Shown: positions 7,770 to 16,665 of the stretch, one piece after another
Layout of the letters: each line of letters begins with the position of its first letter
Numbering within the stretch: the stretch's first letter is position 1
Translations under genes and position numbers: made by a program
Assembly: GCA_018333075.1 (NCBI GenBank)
Contig: BORH01000002.1
Coordinates: 124,001-188,000, forward strand
DNA length: 64,000 bases
Direction: 5' to 3'
Origin: Heyndrickxia sporothermodurans
Lineage (GTDB): Bacteria; Bacillota; Bacilli; Bacillales; Bacillaceae_C
Notes under the pieces: model-generated
What the model was told of the DNA's origin: nothing
The model's input: only the letters and a program-made list of their open reading frames with translations
Database searches by the model: none

Positions 7770-9383
7770 TTATAATTTTTCAAGTAGATTCATATCTTGA
7801 AGACGGGCTGCTCTAATTACTTTCCCCGCTCTTGTACCTATATATTCTCCGTTATGAATAGTTAATTTACCATTAATCAAAACTTCACGAATACCTGTAG
7901 GTTCCAACATAGGTTCTTCGAAAGTTCCAATTTCCGATATTTCCTCCTGGTCAAATACGACAATATCTGCTTGATAGCCTTCCTTTAAAAGACCGCGGTC
8001 TTTTAATCTCATTAGCTGTGCTGGAGCACCGGTCATTTTCCGGATTGCTTCTTCAAGATTCAAAGCTTTTTTTTCTCTTGTATATTTCCCAAGTATTCTT
8101 GGGAAGGTACCAGTTAACCTTGGATGAGGTTTTCCACCAAAAATGCCATCAGAACCAACCATTTGTAGTTCATGACACATAGCAAGTAAGACATCTTCCT
8201 CTAAACCCCAATGAATTACCATAGTTACACTTCCTTTTTCTTCTATCAAAAGATCGAAAGCGGCTACCTCAGGGGATTTTTTAGTAATTTTAGCGATTTC
8301 CATCATATTTTTGCCTTCCAGACATTTATTTGCATTCGTTTGGACAGAAGTAATAATAATATTTTCCCAACCACAATTTAAAACCCAATTTTCATAGTCT
8401 TTGTTATTCAGAAAATCATCTATAATTCTATGTCTGTCATTGGGGTTTTTTAATCTATTAAGCATTTCTTCAGTACCACCAGAATGCATCCACGGTGGAA
8501 GAATTGCATGAAAAACAGTTGATGCGGCCGTATATGGGTATTGATCGAAGGTAATCTCAATCCCCTCGCGTCTTGCCTCATCCATCTTTTCTATTGCTTC
8601 ATTAAATTTGTGACGATTGCTTTTTCCAATAACTTTAAAATGGGAAATATGAAGCCTTACCCCTGACTGCCTTGCTACATCAATTACTTCGTCCAATGCT
8701 GTTAAAGAATGAATGCTTTCATTTCGGATATGGACGACAAAACAGCCATCATATTTTGCTGCACCTTTACAAATTTCAATTAGTTCTTCTTTATCCGAGA
8801 AAACGTTCGGTGGGTAAACAAGCCCAGTAGAAACACCTATTGCTCCCTGACGCATACCTTCTTCAACTAATTCCCTCATTTTTTCAATTTCCTCTATTGT
8901 GGCATTTCTCCCCTCAAAACCCATTACTAGGGTTCGGACTGCCCCATGTGGAACTAGATATGCTGCATTTCCAATCATTTTTGAATTTTCTAGGAATGTT
9001 AAATATTCATCTATGCTGTACCATGGCCACTCCCCGATATCGCCATTAAGCCCATTTAATTGTTTTTTCCATAATGGCTTTGTTTCTTCTGAAACAGGAG
9101 CGACGGAAATACCATCCTGACCAAATAATTCTGTTGTCACACCTTGGAGTGCTTTAATTTTATGAATTTCAGGTTTAGTACATAGCAGATCAGAATGAAC
9201 ATGTGGATCAATAAAACCAGGTGAAACCGCCATCCCTTTGCAATCAATAATTTGAATTGCCTGTTCCTTACTCAAATCACCAAGAAAAGCAATTTTACCT
9301 TCGATAATTCCAATATCCAACTTTGTCCATGGATTGCCACTTCCATCATAAACATGGCCATTTTTTAAAATTACATCAAACAT
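7770..9383 (-). CDS. N-acyl-D-amino-acid deacylase (D-aminoacylase family amidohydrolase)
   Basis: Zinc amidohydrolase expected to release D-amino acids from N-acyl-D-amino acids. 537 residues: N-terminal beta-sandwich opening MFDVILKNGHVYDGSGNPW, metal motif DPHVHSD (about 59-65), HIRNES and HISHFK (further His ligands), MVGSDG (catalytic Asp) and HPRLTGTFPRILGKY. RBS AAGGAAGTGATCTC before the ATG. It lies 13 bp after the MlrC pseudogene and upstream of the MFS gene, forming one transcription unit. Full length with no stops. Other amidohydrolases (dihydroorotase/hydantoinase) are less likely given the C-terminal motifs. Confidence 0.88.
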   Translation of the reverse strand: MFDVILKNGHVYDGSGNPWTKLDIGIIEGKIAFLGDLSKEQAIQIIDCKGMAVSPGFIDPHVHSDLLCTKPEIHKIKALQGVTTELFGQDGISVAPVSEETKPLWKKQLNGLNGDIGEWPWYSIDEYLTFLENSKMIGNAAYLVPHGAVRTLVMGFEGRNATIEEIEKMRELVEEGMRQGAIGVSTGLVYPPNVFSDKEELIEICKGAAKYDGCFVVHIRNESIHSLTALDEVIDVARQSGVRLHISHFKVIGKSNRHKFNEAIEKMDEARREGIEITFDQYPYTAASTVFHAILPPWMHSGGTEEMLNRLKNPNDRHRIIDDFLNNKDYENWVLNCGWENIIITSVQTNANKCLEGKNMMEIAKITKKSPEVAAFDLLIEEKGSVTMVIHWGLEEDVLLAMCHELQMVGSDGIFGGKPHPRLTGTFPRILGKYTREKKALNLEEAIRKMTGAPAQLMRLKDRGLLKEGYQADIVVFDQEEISEIGTFEEPMLEPTGIREVLINGKLTIHNGEYIGTRAGKVIRAARLQDMNLLEKL

Positions 9384-9395
9384 GAGATCACTTCC

Positions 9396-10890
9396 TTATC
9401 TTATTAGTGGCATAAACTCTGAAGAAACATTTTCAAATGGAAAAATAGTTCTGTTAATTTTTTTATATTTAAAAGATGATAAATCTGCGGTACTTAAGCC
9501 AGGCGAGTCTACAGTAATTATCTCTTTTGCAATTGGCATATAGTAGGCGCGAAAATGGTGGGCTGACTTTAAGCAGACAATTTTGTACTCGGTAACATCA
9601 ATTCCATGAAGAATGAAAACCTGTTCATCAAAGCTATGAGATCTTACAGAAGATACAATGATGTCTACATTCCCCATTCGAAGTCTTGTACTCTTGCCCA
9701 AATTAACATTACTACCACACCATATTGGTAAAAATCGGATAAATTCCATCTGTTAAACACTTTACATAAGTGTCAGTTTTTGGAAGTTTACCATGGAGTG
9801 TGTCAGTTTTTCCGACTTAATTCCCTGAATAATGGTGCTATACCCACTTTTTGGGCAATTTCAACAACTTCGGGATCATAAATGAATCCGAAACAGCTAT
9901 TATGGATATTTACTTTAATCACTTCTCCTAATAAGAATGTTCCATCAGCAGGAGTTCCGGCCCCTGGGTTATCTGAGGCATCATTAATAACAATTGGATA
10001 TTCATTCTTAGATAAAGTTTATGTAAACGCTTCCTTCGGAGAAAGTAAAGTAGGAAAAAATTTGTCCTTTATTTCCCATATCCTTGTAGCCATTTCATCG
10101 GAAATATCTTTAGCTAATAGAGCATTTAGCATTTTTATTGGTTGTCGTTACGATTGATACACCCGTGTAAGGTATATCTGAATATGGAAATCCATGAAAC
10201 AAGGTACAATCAATTAAATCAGCATGTTTTCCCCACTCCTAACACCACTTGTTGATTCTTTGATTGGAGAACTGTAAGAGGTTGAAATAGGAATTAGTAA
10301 TGGCATTTTTGTAAAATTCATGTCAGGCTTCACTTCGCCTTTAATCATTTTAACTGTTAAATTAATTGCTTCACTCCATCTCTCATAAGAATCAGTATGT
10401 GGAGAATCAATATTACCAGGAAGTACATCAGATTCCTTTACCATTGTTTCCGTAATGTTTCCATGCAAATCTAGTACGGTTACAATTGGTAATTCGTAAT
10501 CAACTACTCTCCTTAATGTTGATAAATATATCCCCTTCTATATCATCTGTATCCTCGGCAACGCTTGCACCATGCAGGTAAAGACAAATTGCATCAAGAT
10601 TCCCAGATTCCTTTATTGAGGATAAAAGATTATGCTTAGCAACTTGATATGTTTCTTTTGTGGTAATTCCAGAAGAATTAGCCCAAGCTGAGAATGTTGG
10701 AACAATTTCTACTCCAAGTGCCTTTCCTTGATCAATCATTCCGCCTTAAAAGTCGTTTACACCACTATGTTTTTGAACAATTGTTTTCCCCTCGTCCCAT
10801 TCCCACAGTTTAAATGCATCAATAGTGGTCTTTACATTAGAAAGTATTTGTTTCGTGTATTAACTGGCCAATAGCTATTCTCTCTGTAAA
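9396..10890 (-). pseudogene. M81 metallopeptidase (MlrC-like) pseudogene
   Basis: Scattered minus-strand fragments in different frames together give an MlrC/M81 protein. N-terminal RIAIGQLIHETNTF near 10885-10820, then GKALGVEIVPTFSAWANSSG and YLHGASV (10739-10520), DLHGNITE-like HGNITETMV (10468), FHGFPYSDIPYTGVSIVTTT near 10200-10140, DNPGAGTPADGTFLLGE near 9975-9925, and the C-terminal GKSTRLRMGNVDIIVSSVRS through HHFRAYYMPIAKEIITVDSP (9690-9490). At least five frameshifts or stops and a replaced segment at 9750-9830 make it non-functional. The family includes microcystin-degradation MlrC proteins and D-amino-acid-linked enzymes; the original role is inferred. Confidence 0.85.
9770..9811. 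repeat. Short direct repeat in the MlrC pseudogene
   Basis: GTGTCAGTTTTT occurs at 9770-9781 and again at 9800-9811, exactly where M81 homology is interrupted. It may be the scar of an inserted and lost element. Confidence 0.5.
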
Positions 10891-10897
10891 AACCCCT

Positions 10898-12211
10898 TCA
10901 TTTTTTAACTTCATCGACTAGTTGAATCTCATATAAGTGACGTGGCCTTCCGCGTTGAATGGGTTGTTCTTCTCCAATAACAAAAGCTAATTTTTTGCCT
11001 TCTAGTGTATTTAGAATTCTTCTAGCGCTCCTGATGGTCAAGTCAAGTCCATTAGCTAGATCAATAGCCGTAATATTCTTTGTGCCAAATTTTTCACAAA
11101 ATGAAAACAGCTTATTAATGGTAGCAATACTTAGTCCTACCTTTTTTGCTAGATTCATACGAAATGGATCGTCACTTCGTAATGAATATTGAAGGTGTTT
11201 ATCCTTACCTATAGGTCCACAAACGGTACCCTCAACATCAACAACAAAGCAACGTTGTTTTTTCATTTGCGCTTTAATTAGTGCTTCTCGTGCATTTATC
11301 TCAGCTTCATTTGCAGTATGCCCAAACCCTATACCTAGAGATGCCTCTATATCAATTTTCATGGCTATTTCATTTAGTATAGGAATTTTCTTATATTTTC
11401 GAGTTACTCTTTCTATTGCACCACGAGTGGTTACAAAACGAACTTCATCTCGATTTGACCAATTAAAAATGGCTTGAGCTTCTTCACCAAAATCAATAAG
11501 CAAGTTTTCAAGCGCTGTTTTCTTACGCATTGCCTTATATTCTGAGTTATTTGAATCAAAAGCATTATTAAAATGGAGCATTCCTATAGCAATTTGAGTA
11601 TTGCTATTATGTAAAGCCTTACCCTCTAATTGGACATTTTGTAGACTTGAACGAATGGTAGATTTGGTAGGAATGACTCTATAAACCAAAACTCCGAGAT
11701 TCTTTAAAGCTTCATATACAGATTTTATACAGGTAATAGCCACATCGATTTTATTACTTGACCACAGCTGATAATGAAAATTCACCAATTCATCCGCGCT
11801 TTGGTCGCTACAGAAGAAAATTTTTTTGGGGTGAATTTCAAGCTCTTCTATACTTTCTTCTACCTCTTTTTCTTCTAATGTATCCATGCTAAATGAGAAA
11901 GGAACATTAATAGGATTTAATTTTGTCTCGGTAATAATTTTGAAAAGTGTCCGATATAATGCGGTCCCTGTTAATGGCAAATATATCATGGGCTTATCTG
12001 TAATATGATGTTTTTTGGCAATCTGATATGGAATAGTGCCAGCAAATAAATACATATCAGCCTCATTCGCATACTGCTTCACGATCTCCAAGGTTTCTTT
12101 CTCATGATTGTAAGGAGCTGGGATCATGGTTACATCACGGTATTCCTTTCGTACTTTAAACACCAGATCAATGACATCCTTAGGACCAATGGCAACAACC
12201 TTTACTTTCAT
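10898..12211 (-). CDS. Transcriptional regulator with C-terminal HTH, probable control of the D-amino-acid block
   Basis: 437 residues, full-length frame with GGGGGAATATGA before the ATG. No signal peptide or membrane segment. N-terminal third opens MKVKVVAIGPKDVIDLV and looks like a substrate-sensing Rossmann-like domain. The central part (about 210-330) contains IGFGHTANEAEINAREALIKA, like the degenerate GGDEF/GTP-cyclohydrolase-III fold seen in some HTH regulators. The C-terminal about 75 residues form a winged helix (ITAIDLANGLDLTIRSARRI ... GRPRHLYEI). It lies just upstream of the MlrC pseudogene on the same strand. Exact family not recognised; the effector is unknown. Confidence 0.65.
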   Translation of the reverse strand: MKVKVVAIGPKDVIDLVFKVRKEYRDVTMIPAPYNHEKETLEIVKQYANEADMYLFAGTIPYQIAKKHHITDKPMIYLPLTGTALYRTLFKIITETKLNPINVPFSFSMDTLEEKEVEESIEELEIHPKKIFFCSDQSADELVNFHYQLWSSNKIDVAITCIKSVYEALKNLGVLVYRVIPTKSTIRSSLQNVQLEGKALHNSNTQIAIGMLHFNNAFDSNNSEYKAMRKKTALENLLIDFGEEAQAIFNWSNRDEVRFVTTRGAIERVTRKYKKIPILNEIAMKIDIEASLGIGFGHTANEAEINAREALIKAQMKKQRCFVVDVEGTVCGPIGKDKHLQYSLRSDDPFRMNLAKKVGLSIATINKLFSFCEKFGTKNITAIDLANGLDLTIRSARRILNTLEGKKLAFVIGEEQPIQRGRPRHLYEIQLVDEVKK

Positions 12212-12825
12212 TCATATTCCCCCTTGAAAACTAAATGTTGCAGAATATATTGAATAATCGATTAATTACGATTATGTTACCTGTAAATATATTAAAAGTA
12301 AATGTCCTTTAATCGACCTAAAAAATGCCTGTAACAGGGTAGCTGCAGCTTTTTTGCTTAAGATCCACAGTGAGACAATATATGGAAAACAAAAACCTAA
12401 AAACTCCAACACTAAAGAGATATGTTCCCACCCTAATGGAAAAATGAGAGATAGTAATTCCACTTTTAACAATCCTTTTTACCTTAAACCTTTGTTGCCT
12501 AAGTAAGGTAGACTGTATTCCACACTGCAATAATGTTAATTAGGGGTACTACCAACAAAGCATTTTCCTGATGCTACCTACCCCTATTTAATAAAAAGAA
12601 TCCATTTTGAAAAGAGATTGATCAAAATGGATTCTTTTTCAACAGTGTAATTTTCGGTTTTATAAAAGAGCTTGATTATTTGTACTTCTATGCAACTTCA
12701 TAATTGCGCCATTTATGAGATACTGCATCGCATCTTTTTTACAAACATCTGAACATTAATTCACATCTACAATTATAATGGAAATTAAATTCACTAAAAA
12801 GCTGATAAAAAATAGGTTAATACTT
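12212..12825. other. Gene-free stretch with two dyads
   Basis: Two overlapping minus-strand frames of 66-70 codons (12272-12530) have no ribosome site or recognisable motif and are not called. A composite palindrome lies at 12541-12586 (TAGGGGTA ... AGCAT/ATGCT ... TACCCCTA), and a strong terminator at 12596-12641. The rest is AT-rich and holds nothing I can name. Confidence 0.5.
12596..12641 (-). terminator. Bidirectional terminator
   Basis: AGAATCCATTTTGA / TCAAAATGGATTCT, 14-bp perfect arms with an 11-nt loop; T-runs on both strands. About 185 bases beyond the stop of the DUF3892 gene. Confidence 0.85.
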
Positions 12826-13143
12826 TTAAAAAGTTGGTAATTGGTCAAGATTATTTTCTTTAATTCCATCAGGCTCGCTTCTTAATATATCTCTTCCATA
12901 TTTATGAAATACATCCACATGAGCGATATTTCCTGCTTTAGCTTCTTCTAATGCAGAAATATAATCTAATTCTCTACCCCTATTTGTCTTGATTGCGATA
13001 ATATCACCATCTTCATTTTTACGAACGGCAATAATCTCTTCTTGACCATATGTATTACTCAATAAATTTTTTTCATTTTTTGCATTTTGCTCCCCATTTT
13101 TCTTATATTGTTCATAAATTTCTTCATAATTCTTCGATTCCAT
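12826..13143 (-). CDS. DUF3892 family protein
   Basis: 105-residue soluble protein. Residues about 35-95 show the DUF3892 pattern: EEIIAVRKNEDGDIIAIKTN, GRELDYISALEEAKAGNI and YGRDILRSEPDG. The first 30 residues are charged and probably disordered. GGAGGTGTTAACGA precedes the ATG. Stands alone, with no partner gene. Function of the family is unknown; in Bacilli such proteins are often spore- or stress-associated, which I cannot show here. Confidence 0.8.
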   Translation of the reverse strand: MESKNYEEIYEQYKKNGEQNAKNEKNLLSNTYGQEEIIAVRKNEDGDIIAIKTNRGRELDYISALEEAKAGNIAHVDVFHKYGRDILRSEPDGIKENNLDQLPTF

Positions 13144-13375
13144 TCGTTAACACCTCCACACCATATATTTTTAACCAATATTTTTACAATATGTAAGATT
13201 AGTAAGGTCTTTTCTCACAACAATAAAAATTACTACTTTTGTCATGATGTACAGATTGAATGTCTTTATATAAAATAGACATTGGGGCGTAAATTTGTGT
13301 AAACTAGTTCATCTTTTCCAATTATAGGATATAGTTTGAATATATAAATATCTTTGTATATAATAAGATGAGATA
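13144..13375. other. Gene-free upstream region of the DUF3892 gene
   Basis: AT-rich sequence between the DUF3892 start and the toxin-module terminator. It should hold the DUF3892 promoter; nothing else stands out. Confidence 0.4.
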
Positions 13376-13407
13376 AAAAAAGAACATTGGCCCCAACCAA
13401 TGTTCCT
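13376..13407 (-). terminator. Terminator of the holin-like toxin mRNA
   Basis: GAACATTGG-ccccaa-CCAATGTTC stem followed by seven Ts on the minus strand. The same GAACATTGG/CCAATGTTC arms recur at 16889-16917 and 55815-55852. Confidence 0.85.
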
Positions 13408-13495
13408 AAGCACAGTAACTGCAAAAATGCTGCAGTGGCCCTTTTCAGTTATTGGAAAGCTTGTAACCTACCCTTTCATGGCCTGGCAGGGTGGG

Positions 13496-13594
13496 TTATT
13501 TCTTTTTGGTCAGAGAAATAACGACTGTAATCACGGTAACGATTAATGACCCAAACATCATCATTAGCGACAGCGCCTCGTAAAATGTGATCAT
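13496..13594 (-). CDS. Holin-like toxin (Hol_Tox), type I toxin-antitoxin candidate
   Basis: 32-residue peptide, too short for usual gene callers: start MITFYEALSLMMMFGSLIV, then a continuous hydrophobic membrane span and a KKK tail. This is the layout of putative holin-like toxins of Bacilli and lactobacilli (pattern F.AL.LM..FG..I). RBS AAAGGGGGATCACTG lies before the ATG, an extended -10 (TGCTATAAT, 13657-13664) lies about 65 bases upstream, and a long structured 3' UTR ends at the terminator 13376-13407. An antisense RNA antitoxin on the plus strand is expected but not directly demonstrable. A decayed copy lies at 16992-17060. Confidence 0.8.
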   Translation of the reverse strand: MITFYEALSLMMMFGSLIVTVITVVISLTKKK

Positions 13595-13842
13595 CAGTGA
13601 TCCCCCTTTCGGTTAAGAAGTAACCACCGCCACCCTGCTATACTGTGTTATCCATTATTATAGCACAAGCATTTTGATTTTTTAGAAAATTTTTACAAAA
13701 TTAATGCGATATACCTACAGTACATATGAAAATAAGTTGAATGGTCTACAAAGTAATCTTTCATCTATGCTTCTTTTATAATAAATTATATCCATTGAAA
13801 TGTGCTTTTTAGAAGTGAAAAAGTTCGATATATAAAAAATAA

Positions 13843-13872
13843 GGAAGGCTTGCAATTGCCTTCCTTACTTTT
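13843..13872 (-). terminator. Terminator after the LOG-family gene
   Basis: AAGGAAGGC-aattgcaa-GCCTTCCTT stem with T-runs on both strands, overlapping the last codons region of the 13875 stop; probably shared by both strands. Confidence 0.8.
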
Positions 13873-13874
13873 TC

Positions 13875-14459
13875 TTATTTATTCTCAAGCTGTCTCCATT
13901 TTGCTCCAAGCTCTGGGCGTTCATAATTCATTAGCTTGTCTAATAATTGATCAGCAGTTGCAGCAGAAACAAGTAATTGTTGATTTGATGGATTCATAAA
14001 GCCTTCTGTTGCTGCTCGATTAACCATTTCTATAATCGGATCATAGAAATTTTCTATATTTAATACTCCGACAGGCTTTTGATGAATCCCGATTTGTGAC
14101 CAACACACCGCTTCAAATAACTCTTCAAATGTTCCGAATCCTCCTGGCAAAGCAATGAATCCATCGGATAATTCACTCATTTTAGCCTTTCTTTCATGCA
14201 TAGTATTAACTTCGATGAGTTCTGTTAACCCTTGATGAACGATTTCTCCTCTAAACAATGCACTTGGCATTACTCCAATAACATTTCCACCATTTATCAA
14301 AACTTCATTTGCTACTTCACCCATTAATCCTACACATGAACCGCCATATACAAGCTCTATATTGTTTTTTACCAACAATTTACCAAGTTCTTTCGCTTGC
14401 TTCTTATATTCTTGTTTTTCACCTAAATTTGAACCTGCATATACACATATTCTTTTCAT
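13875..14459 (-). CDS. LOG-family (TIGR00730) nucleoside 5'-monophosphate phosphoribohydrolase, YvdD-like
   Basis: 194 residues of Rossmann-like lysine-decarboxylase fold. Seen: KRICVYAGSNLG at the N-terminus, YGGSCVGLMG, MHERKAKM (88-95) and the PGGFGTFEE signature (105-113), which binds the phosphoribosyl and holds the catalytic Glu. Members cleave AMP or cytokinin riboside monophosphate to free base; proteins of this family were once misnamed lysine decarboxylases. Weak RBS (GTTGGTGAAACC). It starts 22 bp after mnmH on the same strand, so probably co-transcribed. Physiological substrate unknown. Confidence 0.88.
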   Translation of the reverse strand: MKRICVYAGSNLGEKQEYKKQAKELGKLLVKNNIELVYGGSCVGLMGEVANEVLINGGNVIGVMPSALFRGEIVHQGLTELIEVNTMHERKAKMSELSDGFIALPGGFGTFEELFEAVCWSQIGIHQKPVGVLNIENFYDPIIEMVNRAATEGFMNPSNQQLLVSAATADQLLDKLMNYERPELGAKWRQLENK

Positions 14460-14480
14460 GGTTTCACCAACTTTTATATA

Positions 14481-15518
14481 TTATATTTGTTTAACACTAA
14501 GTTGCGTACGAATATGATCCATTGCTTCTTGAACATTTTTGGCTTTAATAAATACTTTTTGATTTTCTACGTATTGTTTTGTTGTATGCTCATATAGTGG
14601 ATCATAATAATATTCAAGTAGTAGTTCGACTGATGAATAATAGTCCCCAGACTTTAAATGATATTCGATTTGATTTGCGACAGGTGTATGAATACGTCTT
14701 TTAATATGGCTAAATGCTTCGAAACACTGCTGTTCATAATTCCATGGCTGATACTCTTCTAATATATTTCTAGCTCTTTCTTCGATTGGTATATCGATAA
14801 ATAGCTGAGTGCCTTTTTCTTTTTTTTCCAAAACAAATTCAGGAATCATTATCTTTCCCAATCGTTTACTTTCACCTTCGAATAATATAAAAGGAGCTTC
14901 CTGTAATGGAAGAATGGCTTCAACAAGATATGCATCAAATTTTTTTTGATTATTTGGCTCCAAACCAATCTGACCAAAAATAGATCCTCTATGATTTGCC
15001 ATTCTTTCCAAATCAATAATAGGATAATTCTCCTTTTGAAGATCTCTTAATATTTTTGTTTTTCCTGAACCTGTATATCCATTCAATATATAACTCTTTG
15101 GCTTTATTTGTAGCTTCTGAAGTGTTTCTACTATCCAATTTCGATAAGAACGATATCCTCCACTTAACCGAAACACCTTGATACCCATTAATGAAAGAAC
15201 GGTTGCTGAAGTCCGACTTCGCATTCCACCGCGCCAACAAAAAACAGCTTTTTTGCCCTGAATGTGTGCAAATTCTTTTACAAAACTCGGAAGCTTTGCA
15301 GAAATCAATTCAAGACCTCGTTCTTTTGCAGCTTGAGGACTAACTTGTTTATATATCGTGCCAATTTCCGCCCTTTCCATGTCATTAAAAAAAGGAATAT
15401 TTAAACTTCCAGGAATCGTTGCATCTTTATATTCTGAAGGTGAACGTACGTCAATTACTGTAAGCTCCTTTTTATTTTTGAATGAAATTAAATCATTAAC
15501 AGAAATATCTTGGAACAC
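14481..15518 (-). CDS. mnmH: tRNA 2-selenouridine synthase MnmH (SelU)
   Basis: Replaces sulfur by selenium at the wobble 2-thiouridine of tRNA Lys/Glu/Gln using selenophosphate from SelD. 345 residues: N-terminal rhodanese domain with catalytic Cys94 in FCWRGGMRSR, then P-loop GYTGSGKT (147-154) and the C-terminal ATPase-like domain. A longer frame runs to an ATG at 15602 but has no ribosome site; the GTG at 15518 is preceded by GGTGGAGAAATT and starts at the rhodanese fold as in relatives. It lies 97 bp downstream of selD in the same direction. Confidence 0.9.
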   Translation of the reverse strand: MFQDISVNDLISFKNKKELTVIDVRSPSEYKDATIPGSLNIPFFNDMERAEIGTIYKQVSPQAAKERGLELISAKLPSFVKEFAHIQGKKAVFCWRGGMRSRTSATVLSLMGIKVFRLSGGYRSYRNWIVETLQKLQIKPKSYILNGYTGSGKTKILRDLQKENYPIIDLERMANHRGSIFGQIGLEPNNQKKFDAYLVEAILPLQEAPFILFEGESKRLGKIMIPEFVLEKKEKGTQLFIDIPIEERARNILEEYQPWNYEQQCFEAFSHIKRRIHTPVANQIEYHLKSGDYYSSVELLLEYYYDPLYEHTTKQYVENQKVFIKAKNVQEAMDHIRTQLSVKQI

Positions 15519-15615
15519 AATTTCTCCACCCTTCAATCTTACTTTAGCATAAATTCTCAGTCTATCATTGTTCAGAATTTTTAAATTTGCGGAAATGGAC
15601 ATTATTTAGTATAAA

Positions 15616-16665
15616 TTATAACACAATAATATTTCCAGCCTTTTCATTTGTTACTTCACCTATAAGCGCGGCGTCTACCCCGTTCTTTAGTAAGTCATCT
15701 AGCAATGCTTCTGCTTCTCCCCCATCAACAGCTATAAGTAGACCACCAGAAGTAACTGCATCACATAAAATCCATTGATCAATTTGTTCCATTTGTTCAG
15801 GAAATGTTACAGATCCTTCAAGATGCGCAAAATTATTCTTTGTTCCTCCAGGTACGGCCCCAGCTTCTGCAAGCTCTCTAACCCTAGGTAATATCGGAAC
15901 TTGATCTTTAAATATTTGTATAGTCACATTGCTGCCTTTAGCCATTTCTGAAGCATGTCCTAATAACCCAAAACCAGTCACATCAGTACATGCATGAACA
16001 TGGTATGAATCCATTGTTTCAGCAGCAATTTTATTCAAGGTCGTCATAACTTTCGTAACCTGCGTAATTTCTTCTTCTGATAAAAGGTCTCTTTTAATTG
16101 AAGTAGTTAATATTCCAACTCCAATTGGTTTTGTTAAAATCAACTTATTACCTGGTTTCGCCCCAGCATTTGTACGTACTTTATTAGGATGGACAATTCC
16201 CGTAACAGCTAGACCAAATTTAGGTTCTTTATCATCGATTGAATGGCCACCAACAAGAGTTGCTCCAGCTTCTTTCAATTTATCCCCTGCTCCACGCAAA
16301 ATTTCAGAAAGAATTTCTTTATCTAAAGTATGTATAGGAAATGCAACAATGTTTAGCGCGGTTAAAGGTTTCCCACCCATCGCATAAATATCGCTGATTG
16401 CATTTGCTGCAGCAACTTGTCCAAATGAATATGGGTCATCAACAATTGGAGTAAAAAAATCAACGGTTTGCACAATTGCCAAATCATCAGTTAAACGAAA
16501 GACACCTGCATCATCACTTGTATCTAACCCTACTAATAAATTTGGATTGGGTATAGAAGGAGGTAATTTTTTAATTACAGCCGCCAAATCAGCTGGTCCA
16601 ATTTTACATCCACAACCACCTTTAGTGGATAGTGAAGTTAGTTTAATTTTATTCGGATTTTTCAT
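15616..16665 (-). CDS. selD: Selenide, water dikinase SelD
   Basis: Makes selenophosphate from selenide and ATP. 349 residues. The catalytic pair is in GGCGCKIGP: Cys18 (position of Cys17 or Sec17 in relatives) and Lys21. Further motifs DTSDDAGVF, QTVDFFTP and NAISDIYAMGGKPLTALN are the ATP/Mg loops of the PurM/SelD fold. AGGAAGG lies before the ATG. The nearest selenium-using gene is mnmH directly downstream; no selA, selB or SECIS-like signal is in the window, so the selenophosphate seems destined for tRNA modification. Confidence 0.95.
   Translation of the reverse strand: MKNPNKIKLTSLSTKGGCGCKIGPADLAAVIKKLPPSIPNPNLLVGLDTSDDAGVFRLTDDLAIVQTVDFFTPIVDDPYSFGQVAAANAISDIYAMGGKPLTALNIVAFPIHTLDKEILSEILRGAGDKLKEAGATLVGGHSIDDKEPKFGLAVTGIVHPNKVRTNAGAKPGNKLILTKPIGVGILTTSIKRDLLSEEEITQVTKVMTTLNKIAAETMDSYHVHACTDVTGFGLLGHASEMAKGSNVTIQIFKDQVPILPRVRELAEAGAVPGGTKNNFAHLEGSVTFPEQMEQIDQWILCDAVTSGGLLIAVDGGEAEALLDDLLKNGVDAALIGEVTNEKAGNIIVL

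Noticed and set aside
9882-10157. Plus-strand frame of 91 codons
   Set aside because: Antisense of the MlrC pseudogene C-terminal region, which explains its openness.
12272-12530. Two overlapping minus-strand frames of 66-70 codons
   Set aside because: No ribosome site, no motif, hydrophobic composition typical of AT-rich random frames.
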